Assembly: GCA_037355855.1 (NCBI GenBank)
Contig: CM074766.1
Coordinates: 3,534,001 to 3,598,000, forward strand
Direction of reading: 5' to 3'
Length of the DNA stretch: 64,000 nucleotides
Source of the DNA: Pseudo-nitzschia pungens
Taxonomy: Eukaryota > Bacillariophyta > Bacillariophyceae > Bacillariales > Bacillariaceae
Below, piece after piece: positions 1 to 8,740 of the stretch (position 1 is the stretch's first letter; every line of letters begins with the position of its first letter). The notes beneath the pieces are model-generated. The model did not search any database. It was not told the origin of the DNA and worked only from the letters and a program-made list of their open reading frames with translations. Position numbers and translations under genes: made by a program.

Positions 1-1019
1 AATCCATGTTTGTTGAAACGATCGCGTAGGTCTTGGCGGAACGCTCGGTCCCACTCGGCAAACTTGGGCAGGGTCGTTAGAGAAGGTGGAGGAGTCGTCA
101 CGGGGGTTGCCTCTCGTTGCTTCTTTGTCGCCACTAGATGCTTCTCGGTCCGTTCGTAAGAATCATGTTGCTCTAACCATTCCTTGGCAGTGGGGCGAGC
201 ACCAATGAGGGGTTGGTAGCGGACCCATTCAGCAAACACCATTAGCTTCTCGATAAGGGAGTCACTGATATAGACAGCCGTAGGGTCAGGACAAGCAGGG
301 TGCCTGTAAGAGGCAAGGTTTCTGGAGAATCTGGAAGCGCGCTCAGGGGTGAGCCGACGGATAGAATCAATCGTGGACAAATCAGATCGGAATAACTCTT
401 CAGCCGTCGCCTCATTACAGAAAGACTCGTAGACCTCAAAGAGATCTTCTTCCTGTCTGGTGAGTGGCTTGCCGTCGTTGTAGCCGTAGATTCCTCCTCT
501 TGCCTGAGCAGCCTTGTTGGAAGCGATAAGGGCCTCCTTGTCTTTGGAGGCGCCGAACTTCTCGTCCATCCGGTCCTGTAGGATTTGGAGTTGCTTGACA
601 ACCATAGCCATGGCAGTGTCGCTCTGGGTACGTGGCTGGATAAAGAAATCGTCTCTGGCCTGGACCCTAGATTCTGCTGCAACGTCTTGGGCATCTGCTG
701 CCCTCGCCGCTGCTTCTGCTGCTGCCTTTGCTGCTGCTGCCGCCTTTGCTGCTGCTGCCCTGGTGACCTTCTTGACCGGTTTGTAGTTGCTTGGTGCATT
801 CTTTCTCTTGCGTCCTTGCTCCTTCTGTTCCTTCTGCTCCTTCTGTTCCTCCTGTTCTTCCTCCTCATCAGAGTCGTCAGCCTCCTCCTCATCAGAGGGA
901 TCAGTGATCTCCTCATCATCCGGCTCGTCCTTCCCTGGAGTATCCTCCTCGGGGTTTTTAAGGATATTAGGATCGTTGGGGGATTGCTTGGACTGTTCCT
1001 TTTCAGTAGGGTTAGGCAT
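1..1019 (-). CDS. gag-like ORF, 3' end beyond window edge
   Basis: An open frame runs from an ATG at 1019 to the left edge without a stop, at least 339 codons. The N-terminal third is highly acidic (Asp/Glu runs), followed by a Glu-Gln-Lys repeat and a Lys/Ala-rich stretch. The remainder is an ordinary globular, charged sequence (for example GGIYGYNDGKPLTRQEEDLF). No zinc knuckle or protease is reached before the edge. The call as retrotransposon gag is inferred from context: a minisatellite leader and an LTR-like sequence lie upstream in the order LTR-leader-ORF, the same order as in the complete gypsy element at 56787-62613. I do not recognise the protein by sequence, so a host gene with an LTR inserted upstream is possible. 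Confidence 0.55.
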   Translation of the reverse strand, partial: MPNPTEKEQSKQSPNDPNILKNPEEDTPGKDEPDDEEITDPSDEEEADDSDEEEEQEEQKEQKEQKEQGRKRKNAPSNYKPVKKVTRAAAAKAAAAAKAAAEAAARAADAQDVAAESRVQARDDFFIQPRTQSDTAMAMVVKQLQILQDRMDEKFGASKDKEALIASNKAAQARGGIYGYNDGKPLTRQEEDLFEVYESFCNEATAEELFRSDLSTIDSIRRLTPERASRFSRNLASYRHPACPDPTAVYISDSLIEKLMVFAEWVRYQPLIGARPTAKEWLEQHDSYERTEKHLVATKKQREATPVTTPPPSLTTLPKFAEWDRAFRQDLRDRFNKHG

Positions 1020-1212
1020 GTTGGCTAGGCTTTGGATGACTTCTGGATGATTTGTAAATCGTTCCTTTTTCAAAGAATGATTAATTCGTTGCTCGTTCCA
1101 AGTTAGTTTCTTTCTTGGAATAATAATACATATATATCGACCGTTGGTTGCTGCTGTAACGTAGTGTTCGGTTGCGAGAATACCTCTCGATGACTTTCAT
1201 GTTCTGTTTAGA

Positions 1213-1467
1213 TAAGACTAAACTTGGTGACCTTCCGGATCTAGGTGACCTTCCGGATCTAGGCAAGATAAAACTTGGTGACCTTCCGGGTTGGACAAGA
1301 TTAAACTTGGTGTCCTTCCGGATCTAGGTGACCTTCCGGATCTAGGCAAGATTAAACTTGGTGACCTTCCGGATCTAGGTGACCTTCCGAATTTAGGCAA
1401 GATTAAACTTGGTGTCCTTCCGGTTCTAGGTGACCTTCCGAATCTGGGTGACCTTCCGGATCTAGTC
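1213..1467 (+). repeat. minisatellite in leader (18-bp core, about 51-bp higher-order unit)
   Basis: The core GGTGACCTTCCGGATCTA is repeated many times. Every second or third copy is separated by an AAGATTAAACTT spacer, giving a higher-order period of about 51 bp. Copies differ by single substitutions. Both strands read open through parts of it only because the period is a multiple of three. It lies between the gag-like ORF and the LTR, so it is probably 5' leader sequence of that element. Confidence 0.85.
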
Positions 1468-1994
1468 ATTGGCTACAACCCACTATCAGCAGCTGGATGT
1501 TCTAAACGTACTGAAGACTCTATTGTGTGGGTCTTTCGCTTCATCCTGGATTCTCGTGACGTACTGACTCCAATACCTGGGTTCGTCACATCCTTGCTCA
1601 ATCAGGTCCCTTTTGCATCTGGGCTGAGACGTAGTGGAGCCACCACCCTGCCCTGTTTCGTAGACCTATTTTGAGCCGTCCTCTAAGCGTAGGATTTCTA
1701 GGCCCCGGTATCTAGCAAAAAGGGAGCCCCATTCGCATCGCTGTAGATCTCCTTACGTCCGCTCCGAGCTTGCCATTCGTATCTGCGTCCGACGTTCGAA
1801 ATGATCTACTGGGGGCACGTCGATGTCAGTTCCTCGTACTGTAGGCCTGGAGCTGAGTTTTACATCCAGCAGATGGTTCTTTTACATCCAAGTGTAGGCA
1901 TGGATGCCAACAGGGATCAGCTGCTGGGTTTCTTCACGCGCTCTAGCCGGCGTCCCGGCTTCGAAGTTGGTTTCGAGCGGTGGGTCTGATAAAC

Positions 1995-2375
1995 TGCGTT
2001 GATATTGCTCGTCAGCAATCTTCGTAAGGTTTAATCGACTCGTACTGCGTACTGAAAAATAAGGGATAACAATAACAATAATACCACATAGAGTCCTGGC
2101 AAATAGTGAGACTACAGAAGATACTGTCCAGTCTCTATTGCATACGCTCAATTGCTACAAGGTACTTCCCTAGAGGTACATCGGAATCGATCATGGTGAG
2201 GGCGTGATAGGATGTGTTTATTTTAGAGTGTAACAGAAAGAGTGAATAAAGGGGAGCTGAGCCAAAGCGCTCAGCTCTGTATTGTATCGTGACAGCGCTC
2301 CGATAATAACTCGTATGATAACAGAGCTCTGTAGCTCTGGTACTGTATCCTACGGGTAGCGTATCGGAGTAGCGT
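1995..2375 (-). mobile_element. LTR of the gag-like element (right boundary approximate)
   Basis: About 330 bp from TGCGTTGATAT to the CTCGTATGATAA region is clearly homologous to 56332-56660. Shared words include CCTGGCAAATAGTGAG, CTTCCCTAGAGGTACATCGG and GTGACAGCGCTCCGATAA. Both copies start TGCG, and the other copy ends GCGCA. The right boundary here is uncertain because the terminal CGCA is not intact. Orientation is inferred from the gag-like ORF to its left on the minus strand, which makes this the 5' LTR. Confidence 0.65.
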
Positions 2376-2705
2376 AGCGTAACTTAATTAAGCTCCGCTT
2401 AATTATATTCAATCGTGTGCTTGCTTGCTTGCTTGTGCTAACGCGTTGGGTAACTGTCTGGGCCTGGTATCCAGTCATGGTACATAATATACACCAATGA
2501 CCCGACCCTGGCGGTTAGCATCGTATCTTAGCATGGTATCATGGTAGGTTAGCATCTTTCAGTATCTCGTAGCATTAGCAACCCTAACCCTGTAGCATCT
2601 AGCCACACCATAAAAGGTGCTTTACTTGGGGTACGTACGATTGGTACAAATCGTACGCGGCAACCCTAGTAAACTCTGCTAGCATCCATAGTAATCAGGA
2701 TAGGT
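2376..2705. other. spacer without recognisable gene
   Basis: About 330 bp of AT-rich sequence with a short GCTT microsatellite near 2418 and several TAGCAT-rich words. No coding signal or element ends were seen. Confidence 0.5.
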
Positions 2706-2810
2706 CTGTTGCTAAGCCTGTTGCTAAGCCTGTTGCTAAGCCTGTTGCTAAGCCTGTTGCTAAGCCTGTTGCTAAGCCTGTTGCTAAGCCTGTTGCTAAG
2801 CCTGTTGCTA
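2706..2810 (+). repeat. 12-bp tandem repeat, nine copies
   Basis: The unit CTGTTGCTAAGC is repeated from 2706 with period 12. There are eight complete copies and a ninth partial one ending at 2810. The copies are essentially perfect, so the expansion is recent. Confidence 0.95.
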
Positions 2811-2934
2811 CCAATTAGCACACAGCCCTAGCACTCAGCTCAGCACCTGTTAGTCAGTTACTGGAGGCTGCTGCCTGTAGCCTCAGTACACTCTCCTACA
2901 CAGGAGCCTTAGCAAGATCCATAGCACCAGTACC

Positions 2935-5900
2935 TTGAATATCTTCATACATCCCATTGCAGGTCTCACTCTCCAGAGCTTTGGAGTTCCTGCACATGTG
3001 TGTGAAGTTCTCCTGTCTACTCTGCAACATGCCAAGCACCACATCAAAACTGGTTTTGGTCGGTCCGGCCCTGTGTATGGTGATGAACCTGTTCCTCTCA
3101 GTGGTTGTGGCCAAGGCAATGGTATTGGTCCCACTCTTTGGGCTTTGGTGTCAACAATTGTCTTCCGAATGATGCAACAGGCTGGGCATGGTGTCCATCT
3201 TATCACTTCATTGTCACTGCAACTGGTTTCTCTTGTGGGTTTTGCTTTTGTGGATGACACAGATTTGTTTTGTGCTGGCTCTGATTCCTCAACATCTGGT
3301 GAGGACTTGGCTGTTGACTTTCAGGAAGCTCTTGACAGATGGGCTGGTGGACATTATTGCCACTGGTGGTGCTATTGAACCTGCCAAATCTTTCTGTTAT
3401 TTGATTGATTTCAAATGGAATGGATCCGGTTGGGACTATCGCTCAATTGCTGACATGCCTGGTGACTTCTCTGTTGCTGACAAGAATGGCAATCGAGCTA
3501 CCCTGGATCGGTTTGAAGTTGACCATGCTGACAAGACCCTTGGGGTTTTTATCTCCATGGATGGCAATGAGGAAGCACAGATTGCTCACATGAAGTCCCA
3601 GTCTCAGTCTTTTGGCTCTCAACTCAAGGGCTTCCAAGTGTGAGAAGAGAGCTTCCCTCTACACTTTCAAGTATTCTTTCATGAAGTCTGTTGAATATCC
3701 CATGCCTGTCACTCAACTTGATGAAGCTACCTGGACTAAGATTATTCACCCAGCTCTTGTTCCTGTGCTGAACAAAGCAGGGATGTCGCGGACATTTCCT
3801 AGACATGTATTCTATGGTCCTTCCCTCTATCAAGGCTTTGGTTTCATCCATCCATACCTCCTCCAAGAGTTTAGCCATATTGCCACTCTCTTTCAGGAAT
3901 CTGTCAGGTCCTCGCAAACTGGTCGGATTCTCAAGCTCACTGCTGAGTCTCTCCGGCTCGAACTTGGCATTCCTCTCCATCTTGGTGTCACACCATATCA
4001 TCCTTTTGCTTCATACGTTACTTCTTGCTGGTACAAACATGTGTGGAAGTTTTTCTCTGTTCACCCTGTGAGCTTGTTTGAAGACTTCCCAGATCTCCCT
4101 CTGCTACGTTCCAATGACTGTTATCTCATGCAAGCCTTTGTCAACGCTGGTTTCAGAGGTGCTGACTTGTCCCTCTTGAATCACATTCGAATGTCCCTCA
4201 AGGCTATTTCCCTTGCTGATATTTGTACTCCAGATGGGACAAGGCTTACCCCCATGGCTTTCCAGCTGACATCCTCCAATCACTTGAGGGATCATCTTGA
4301 CTGGCCTAGATGTCCTCCATCTTGGCCTCCAGCAGCTCAGCGCCTATGGGTCAAGGCTCTTCAGACCTGTTTTCTTCCTCCTTGCCCACCCCCCGCAGCC
4401 AGGGCATTGGCTCCTTCTTTTCACCTTGGGCATTGGCTCTCTCCCCAGACAGCTTCTCTTTGGCCTTGGTTTATGTCTTTATCCACCAACAGAATATTCT
4501 CCAAAACTTCTGCTGGTTGGAATGTGGGCACCTCCCAAGGCCGGGGCAGATACAGAATCACTTCTGAAATCATTTCTGACAAACCAGCCTGTGCTGATGT
4601 GCTTGTCTGCCCTGTTATCTGTGGCCAAGTTGTACCCGCGGTTGGGTCCTCAGCCTTTGTTTCTGAACCTCCTGATATGGATCCTCTGGAGTACAATCCA
4701 TTTGATTCTCTTCCAGACTCCCCTGCAGATGCCTTTGATGCACTCTGTGATTCTCCAAGGGTACTTCTCCACAAATATTCCCTACCACAGGTTGGCTATC
4801 AGCACCTTGTTGATGCTATTCAGAGTGGTACTGCCAGTGCTGTATGTGATGGTTCATTTGATCTGGACCTTCTCAGAGGAACTTCTGCTTTCATCCTGTC
4901 ACCCAATACCTCCACCAAGTCTGCTTCTTTGTTCCTCACTGGCTGTAATTTTGTCAGTGGATCCCCTGAGGATCAGTCATCCTACAGGAGTGAACTGGCA
5001 GGTATCATTGGAGTTCTCACCTGTTGCACTGCTCTGGTGAGTATCTTTGATATTGCTTCTGGCTCTATCAACATTGCCCTTGATGGTGACACAGCTCTCA
5101 AACAGGCTCAGGGATCTTGGCCATTGGTTATTTCCCAGAAGTCTTTTGATTATGTTTATGTCATCAGAAACATGATTTCTGCCCTGCCAATTTCTGTGCA
5201 CTTTCAGTGGGTTCAGGGAAATCAAGCTGGATTCTTTCTTGATTGGTGGGCCCTTCGCAATCATCAGGTTGACAGCATGGCCAAGGCATTTCTCTCTGTC
5301 CATAGAGCTTCTGCCCATCACTATCCCAGACTTGTGTTTGAGCCCTGGGCTTTTTCTCTCAATGGATGCAAGTGTTCAAGGTTTGATCAGAATGCTTTGC
5401 ATGTTGCCATTTCGGGTCCTCCTCTTCTTAAATACTGGCAGACCCACCATGATATCCCCATTCCACAACCTGTTTTGAGTTCCATCCATTGGTGTGCCCA
5501 TCTGTCTGCTTTCAAGCGTCTCCCTCCTGGCATGCAAAGGTGGTTTGTCAAATTTGCTTCTGGCAGTATTGGTGTTGGCAACCAACTACTTCACTACCAG
5601 TATCAGGATCACTCCAGGTGCCCATTGTGTGATGCAGACAACGAGAAGGTGTCTCATGTGCTCTCCTGCAAGGACCCTGGGGCTGTCACGCATAATGTGT
5701 CTGCCTTCAAGGGACCCCTGCAGAAAAGGCTTGAAGTAGAGCAGACTGATCCATCATTGGTTGCTGCCATTGTGGATCTTCTCACCAGGGTTCAGAAGGG
5801 CCAAAGCATTTCTCCATCATCTTATCCCCCTGCAATTGCTTCGGCTGTCAGGGCACAGAGGACAATTGGTTGGCACAACTGGCTTCTTGGTAGGTGGTCT

Positions 5901-6314
5901 CCTAGCTGGTACCAAATCCAGGCTGACTACTACTCCCACATTGGAAGCAAGCGCTCTCCCAAACGCTGGGCTACAGCTATCATCCATCAGTTCTTTCTTA
6001 CCTCCTGGGATCTTTGGACCTATAGGAATGAACGACTCCATGGTCCTGGGGGAACCCTTGAGGCTGAACAACACCAATCTCTTGATGCTTCCATCTCCTC
6101 TGAATTGGCCATTGGTGCAGCTGGTGCACTTCCCCAGTCACACTCCCTTTTACAAACCCCTTTCCAAGTCCTACAAGGTTACACCCTGACTGCCAAGAGG
6201 CAGTGGCTTGCAACCATCCACCTTGCCAGGAAGCAGTATGCAGCACCTGTCCAACCAGTGCAGCCCTACCAACGAGAGGCTGCTCTCCTCAGAGCCTGGC
6301 TTACTGGACCTTAG
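2935..6314 (+). pseudogene. LINE ORF: reverse transcriptase, RNase H, zinc finger (two frameshifts)
   Basis: Three frames together give one protein. Residues from 2935 carry the RT motifs GQGNGIGPTLWALVS and FVDDTDL (the YxDD-type active site). The frame then shifts near 3320-3380 and again near 3610-3640. The long third frame (3612-6314) carries an RNase H domain: DGSFD at about 4850, RSELAG near 4990, a DGDTAL segment near 5085 and VDSMAK near 5272 supply the acidic residues. A terminal CPLC...H...C zinc finger lies near 5618-5690. The order RT-RNase H-zinc finger fits a LINE ORF2. The two frameshifts and the missing RT N-terminus mark a dead copy. Antisense and alternate-frame ORFs over this region are shadows. 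Confidence 0.8.
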
Positions 6315-6629
6315 GGTTGATTCCACTTTGTACCTTGGTTTTGTCTTCTGTTCCTGCTTCTCATCCTGTCATTTACCTTTTGATACTGGATCTTATCCCA
6401 ATATCTCCATTCCCATCTCATTTTTCCTCAAGTCCCTCTTTTGTGGGACTTGTTTTGTTCTTTTCCCTGTCTGATGTTCAAGGTTTGTTTGAAAAATTTG
6501 TCGTTCTGCCACTTGGGGTCCTGACTCTCTGATGGAGGCGACGTTAAAGTCTGGTTACAGACTGAGTAATTTAGTTTCACCTTTGGTGGTTAAAGTTATT
6601 TAAATAAGTATATTATTATAATTATTATT

Positions 6630-6859
6630 ATGATACTGGATCTTATCCCACTATCTTTCTTCCCATCTCATTTTCTCTCAAGTCCCTATTTTGTGGGACT
6701 TGTTCTTGTCTTTTTCCCTGCTTGATGTTCAAGGTTTGTTTGAAAAATTTGTCGTTCTACCACTTGGGGTCCTGACTCTCTGATGGAGGCGACGTTAAAG
6801 TAGTTTCACCTTTGGTGATTAAAGTTATTAAAATACGTATATTATTATTATTATTGGTC
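6630..6859 (+). repeat. second, truncated copy of the LINE 3' tail
   Basis: The segment starting GATACTGGATCTTATCCC at 6630 repeats 6379-6629 with scattered differences, including the stretch ending in ATGGAGGCGACGTTAAAG and a terminal ATT-rich run. The second copy lacks the 17-bp CTGGTTACAGACTGAGT block. It begins directly after the ATT-rich tail of the first copy. Confidence 0.85.
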
Positions 6860-6885
6860 AGCTGTGTATTTGAGGCCTCCATATG

Positions 6886-6957
6886 AACTACGAGCGTTTT
6901 GAGCGTTGCAACTACGAGCGTTTTGAGCGTTGCAACTACGAGCGTTTCGAGCACTGC
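6886..6957 (+). repeat. 24-bp tandem repeat, three copies
   Basis: The unit AACTACGAGCGTTTTGAGCG plus TTGC starts at 6886, 6910 and 6934. The third copy has three substitutions. Confidence 0.9.
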
Positions 6958-7295
6958 ACCAAATTGCACAAAGATCCTGTCCTTTTTGGCATCTACAGCC
7001 TCAATAATCACCATGGTATGCTCTCTGGCAAGAAATTGGTCTATTTGACCATTCTCAGCTTTATTTTGGCATGTGCTTTGTCCCTTTCTGGTGAGTGCCT
7101 TTGTGCGTTCTGGGAGGATCAATTCCAAGCAATTCCAAAGTAATGCAAAATTCATTGCCAAAGAAATGCAATTCATTACCAAAGAAATAACTCGATTACT
7201 AAAGAAATGACTCTCATTTTTTCCGTTGTGCGCCCTTTTTCAAATTATTACTTAGGCGCGAGTGCACGTGCTCATCCGAGAAAACTTCGGATTAC

Positions 7296-7384
7296 TAAAG
7301 TATTAAACCAATAGCAACAAGTAATAGCTCATTAGAAAGCTCTCAATCTCCTCTTTCCATAGGTATATGGTTCTATAGACTTCA
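7296..7384 (+). repeat. 89-bp dispersed repeat, copy 1
   Basis: Matches 12590-12678 in the same orientation. Shared words are CCAATAGCAACAAGTAAT, TAGAAAGCTCT and CTCCTCTTTC. It lies next to other mobile DNA in both places and is probably part of a larger unrecognised element. Confidence 0.75.
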
Positions 7385-7452
7385 GATGTACTCTTGTTGT
7401 TGCAAATACTCACTGAAGTATACACAAGTGAACACATGAATTTAAAAGGTAC

Positions 7453-7781
7453 CTTCGATTTTGGGCATCCCATTTCTACGTATTTTTTGTACTAGGTTGA
7501 CCCATTTGATTAAAAAAAATTGGGTCTTCGGCGCGATTGTTTTTGGCACACCGGAATCTCTTTCCGAAGATGAGTAATATTTGACTAAAAAGATTAAAAA
7601 TGTGACTTCGACTGAAATAACCATTTTTTGGTCGAATTAATCTCTTTCCGAAGATGAGTAATATTTGACTAAAAAGATTAAAAATGTAACTTCAACTGAA
7701 ATAACCATTTTTTGGTCGAATGAGTCTCACGTAGAAATTAGTACCAGAAAGAGATGCCCAAAATCGAGGGTATTACCCTCG
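7453..7781. mobile_element. MITE-like element with inverted terminal repeats
   Basis: The left arm TCGATTTTGGGCATC (7455-7469) is perfectly inverted at 7753-7767. A second paired block follows inside it (ATTTCTACGT at 7472 against ACGTAGAAAT near 7730). The right end adds a small hairpin, CGAGGG-TATTA-CCCTCG (7765-7781). The interior is non-coding and contains the 84-bp duplication annotated separately. A clear target-site duplication is not visible. Confidence 0.55.
7555..7722 (+). repeat. 84-bp tandem duplication inside the MITE-like element
   Basis: AATCTCTTTCCGAAGATGAG begins at 7555 and again at 7639. The two 84-bp units differ at only a few positions. Confidence 0.92.
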
Positions 7782-8619
7782 ATTTTTATGCCGCGACTAG
7801 ACGATAATGAAGTTGAGAAACGGAAAATTGTGACTACGTAAATCTATCAAAATCCATCATCAGCGGGAACTGTTTTCCCTCCAATAAAGTAGCCATTCTC
7901 ATGTATCGCTTACATCGCTGATATTGTTCTCCACCGGTAACTTCAAGCTTACTTCTTGGTGGCACAGAGTTCGAACCGTTCTTTGGGAACAATCGCGTCC
8001 ATAAATTACTACTAACGAACAAGTCTGCGATTACACGAAAGGTACCTGGCACGTGCATCACATCAATTCACATAGTCATCTCTTATTTTATTGCAAGTAT
8101 GCAATTTCGTACAACGGACGAAAACGACCTCTCGTCATGACAAGTAAAATCTTACAAGCAAGTTCTCACTCGTAATACCGGTATTGAATACAAAACCAAT
8201 TCTAAAACTTTTAATTCAACAGCTACCGGTACGAGTAAGGCTTACCTTACGTCGTACTTCGTAATGTTCATCTAACGCATCGGCATCATCGGATTCCTGG
8301 ATGTGCAGATTGATGATTGACTTATTCTGCGCGTGCTGTCATGATGTTTCCATTGGATCCAATTCCAGCAGAACAGCTTCTGCGGCAAGTAGTAGTACCT
8401 ACTAGTACACGAAGTACAAGAACGTCGAGTAGGCCAGTAGCATTCTGCCTAGCGATGGAACGGTGCGAGGGAAGGTTTCCTCCAAATTTTCCCCTAGTGT
8501 TCGGACTTTGTGCGTGTGCTCTGCCGCATCTCCTCATACTGTAATCCCCTTCTCGCTTCATCTCGGATACAGACTCTTGGAACAAGAAATCATTCAGCCA
8601 TTCCGAGCCACAAGCTACT

Positions 8620-8643
8620 ACTACTACTACTAGTAGTAGTAGT
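8620..8643. repeat. 24-bp perfect palindrome (ACT)4(AGT)4
   Basis: Four ACT triplets are followed directly by four AGT triplets, forming a perfect inverted repeat without a loop, about 100 bp upstream of the FAS1-protein start codon. Similar structures occur at 29709-29726 and 30261-30390. Confidence 0.9.
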
Positions 8644-8740
8644 TGCTTTGCATGCAACACACCAGAAGCGACTATTCATCCACTGGCTTGTTAGAACAAA
8701 CAGCACGAACTAATCGTGGGTCATCTAGTACCCTATCGAC

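Larger units (their letters stand above)
2885..6859 (+). mobile_element. 5'-truncated LINE with microsatellite tail
   Basis: A non-LTR retrotransposon remnant. Coding sequence from the middle of the reverse transcriptase to 6314 is followed by a 3' UTR and an ATT-rich tail. The 5' part (endonuclease and first RT motifs) is missing, as expected of incomplete target-primed reverse transcription. Related 3' fragments occur at 13485-13800 (-), 16130-16370 (+) and 18414-18829 (-), so the family is multicopy here. The left boundary is approximate. No target-site duplication was found. Confidence 0.8.

Noticed and set aside
242..919. 225-residue Arg/Ser-rich minus-strand ORF
   Set aside because: It is another frame of the edge-spanning gag-like ORF; the Arg-rich composition comes from reading acidic GAG/GAT codons out of frame.
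1291..1674. ORF of GDLPDLG repeats
   Set aside because: A minisatellite with period divisible by three stays open on both strands; the remainder past 1470 has no coding character.
7955..7985. tRNA T-loop-like GTTCGAACC
   Set aside because: No matching acceptor stem, D-arm or anticodon arm nearby.
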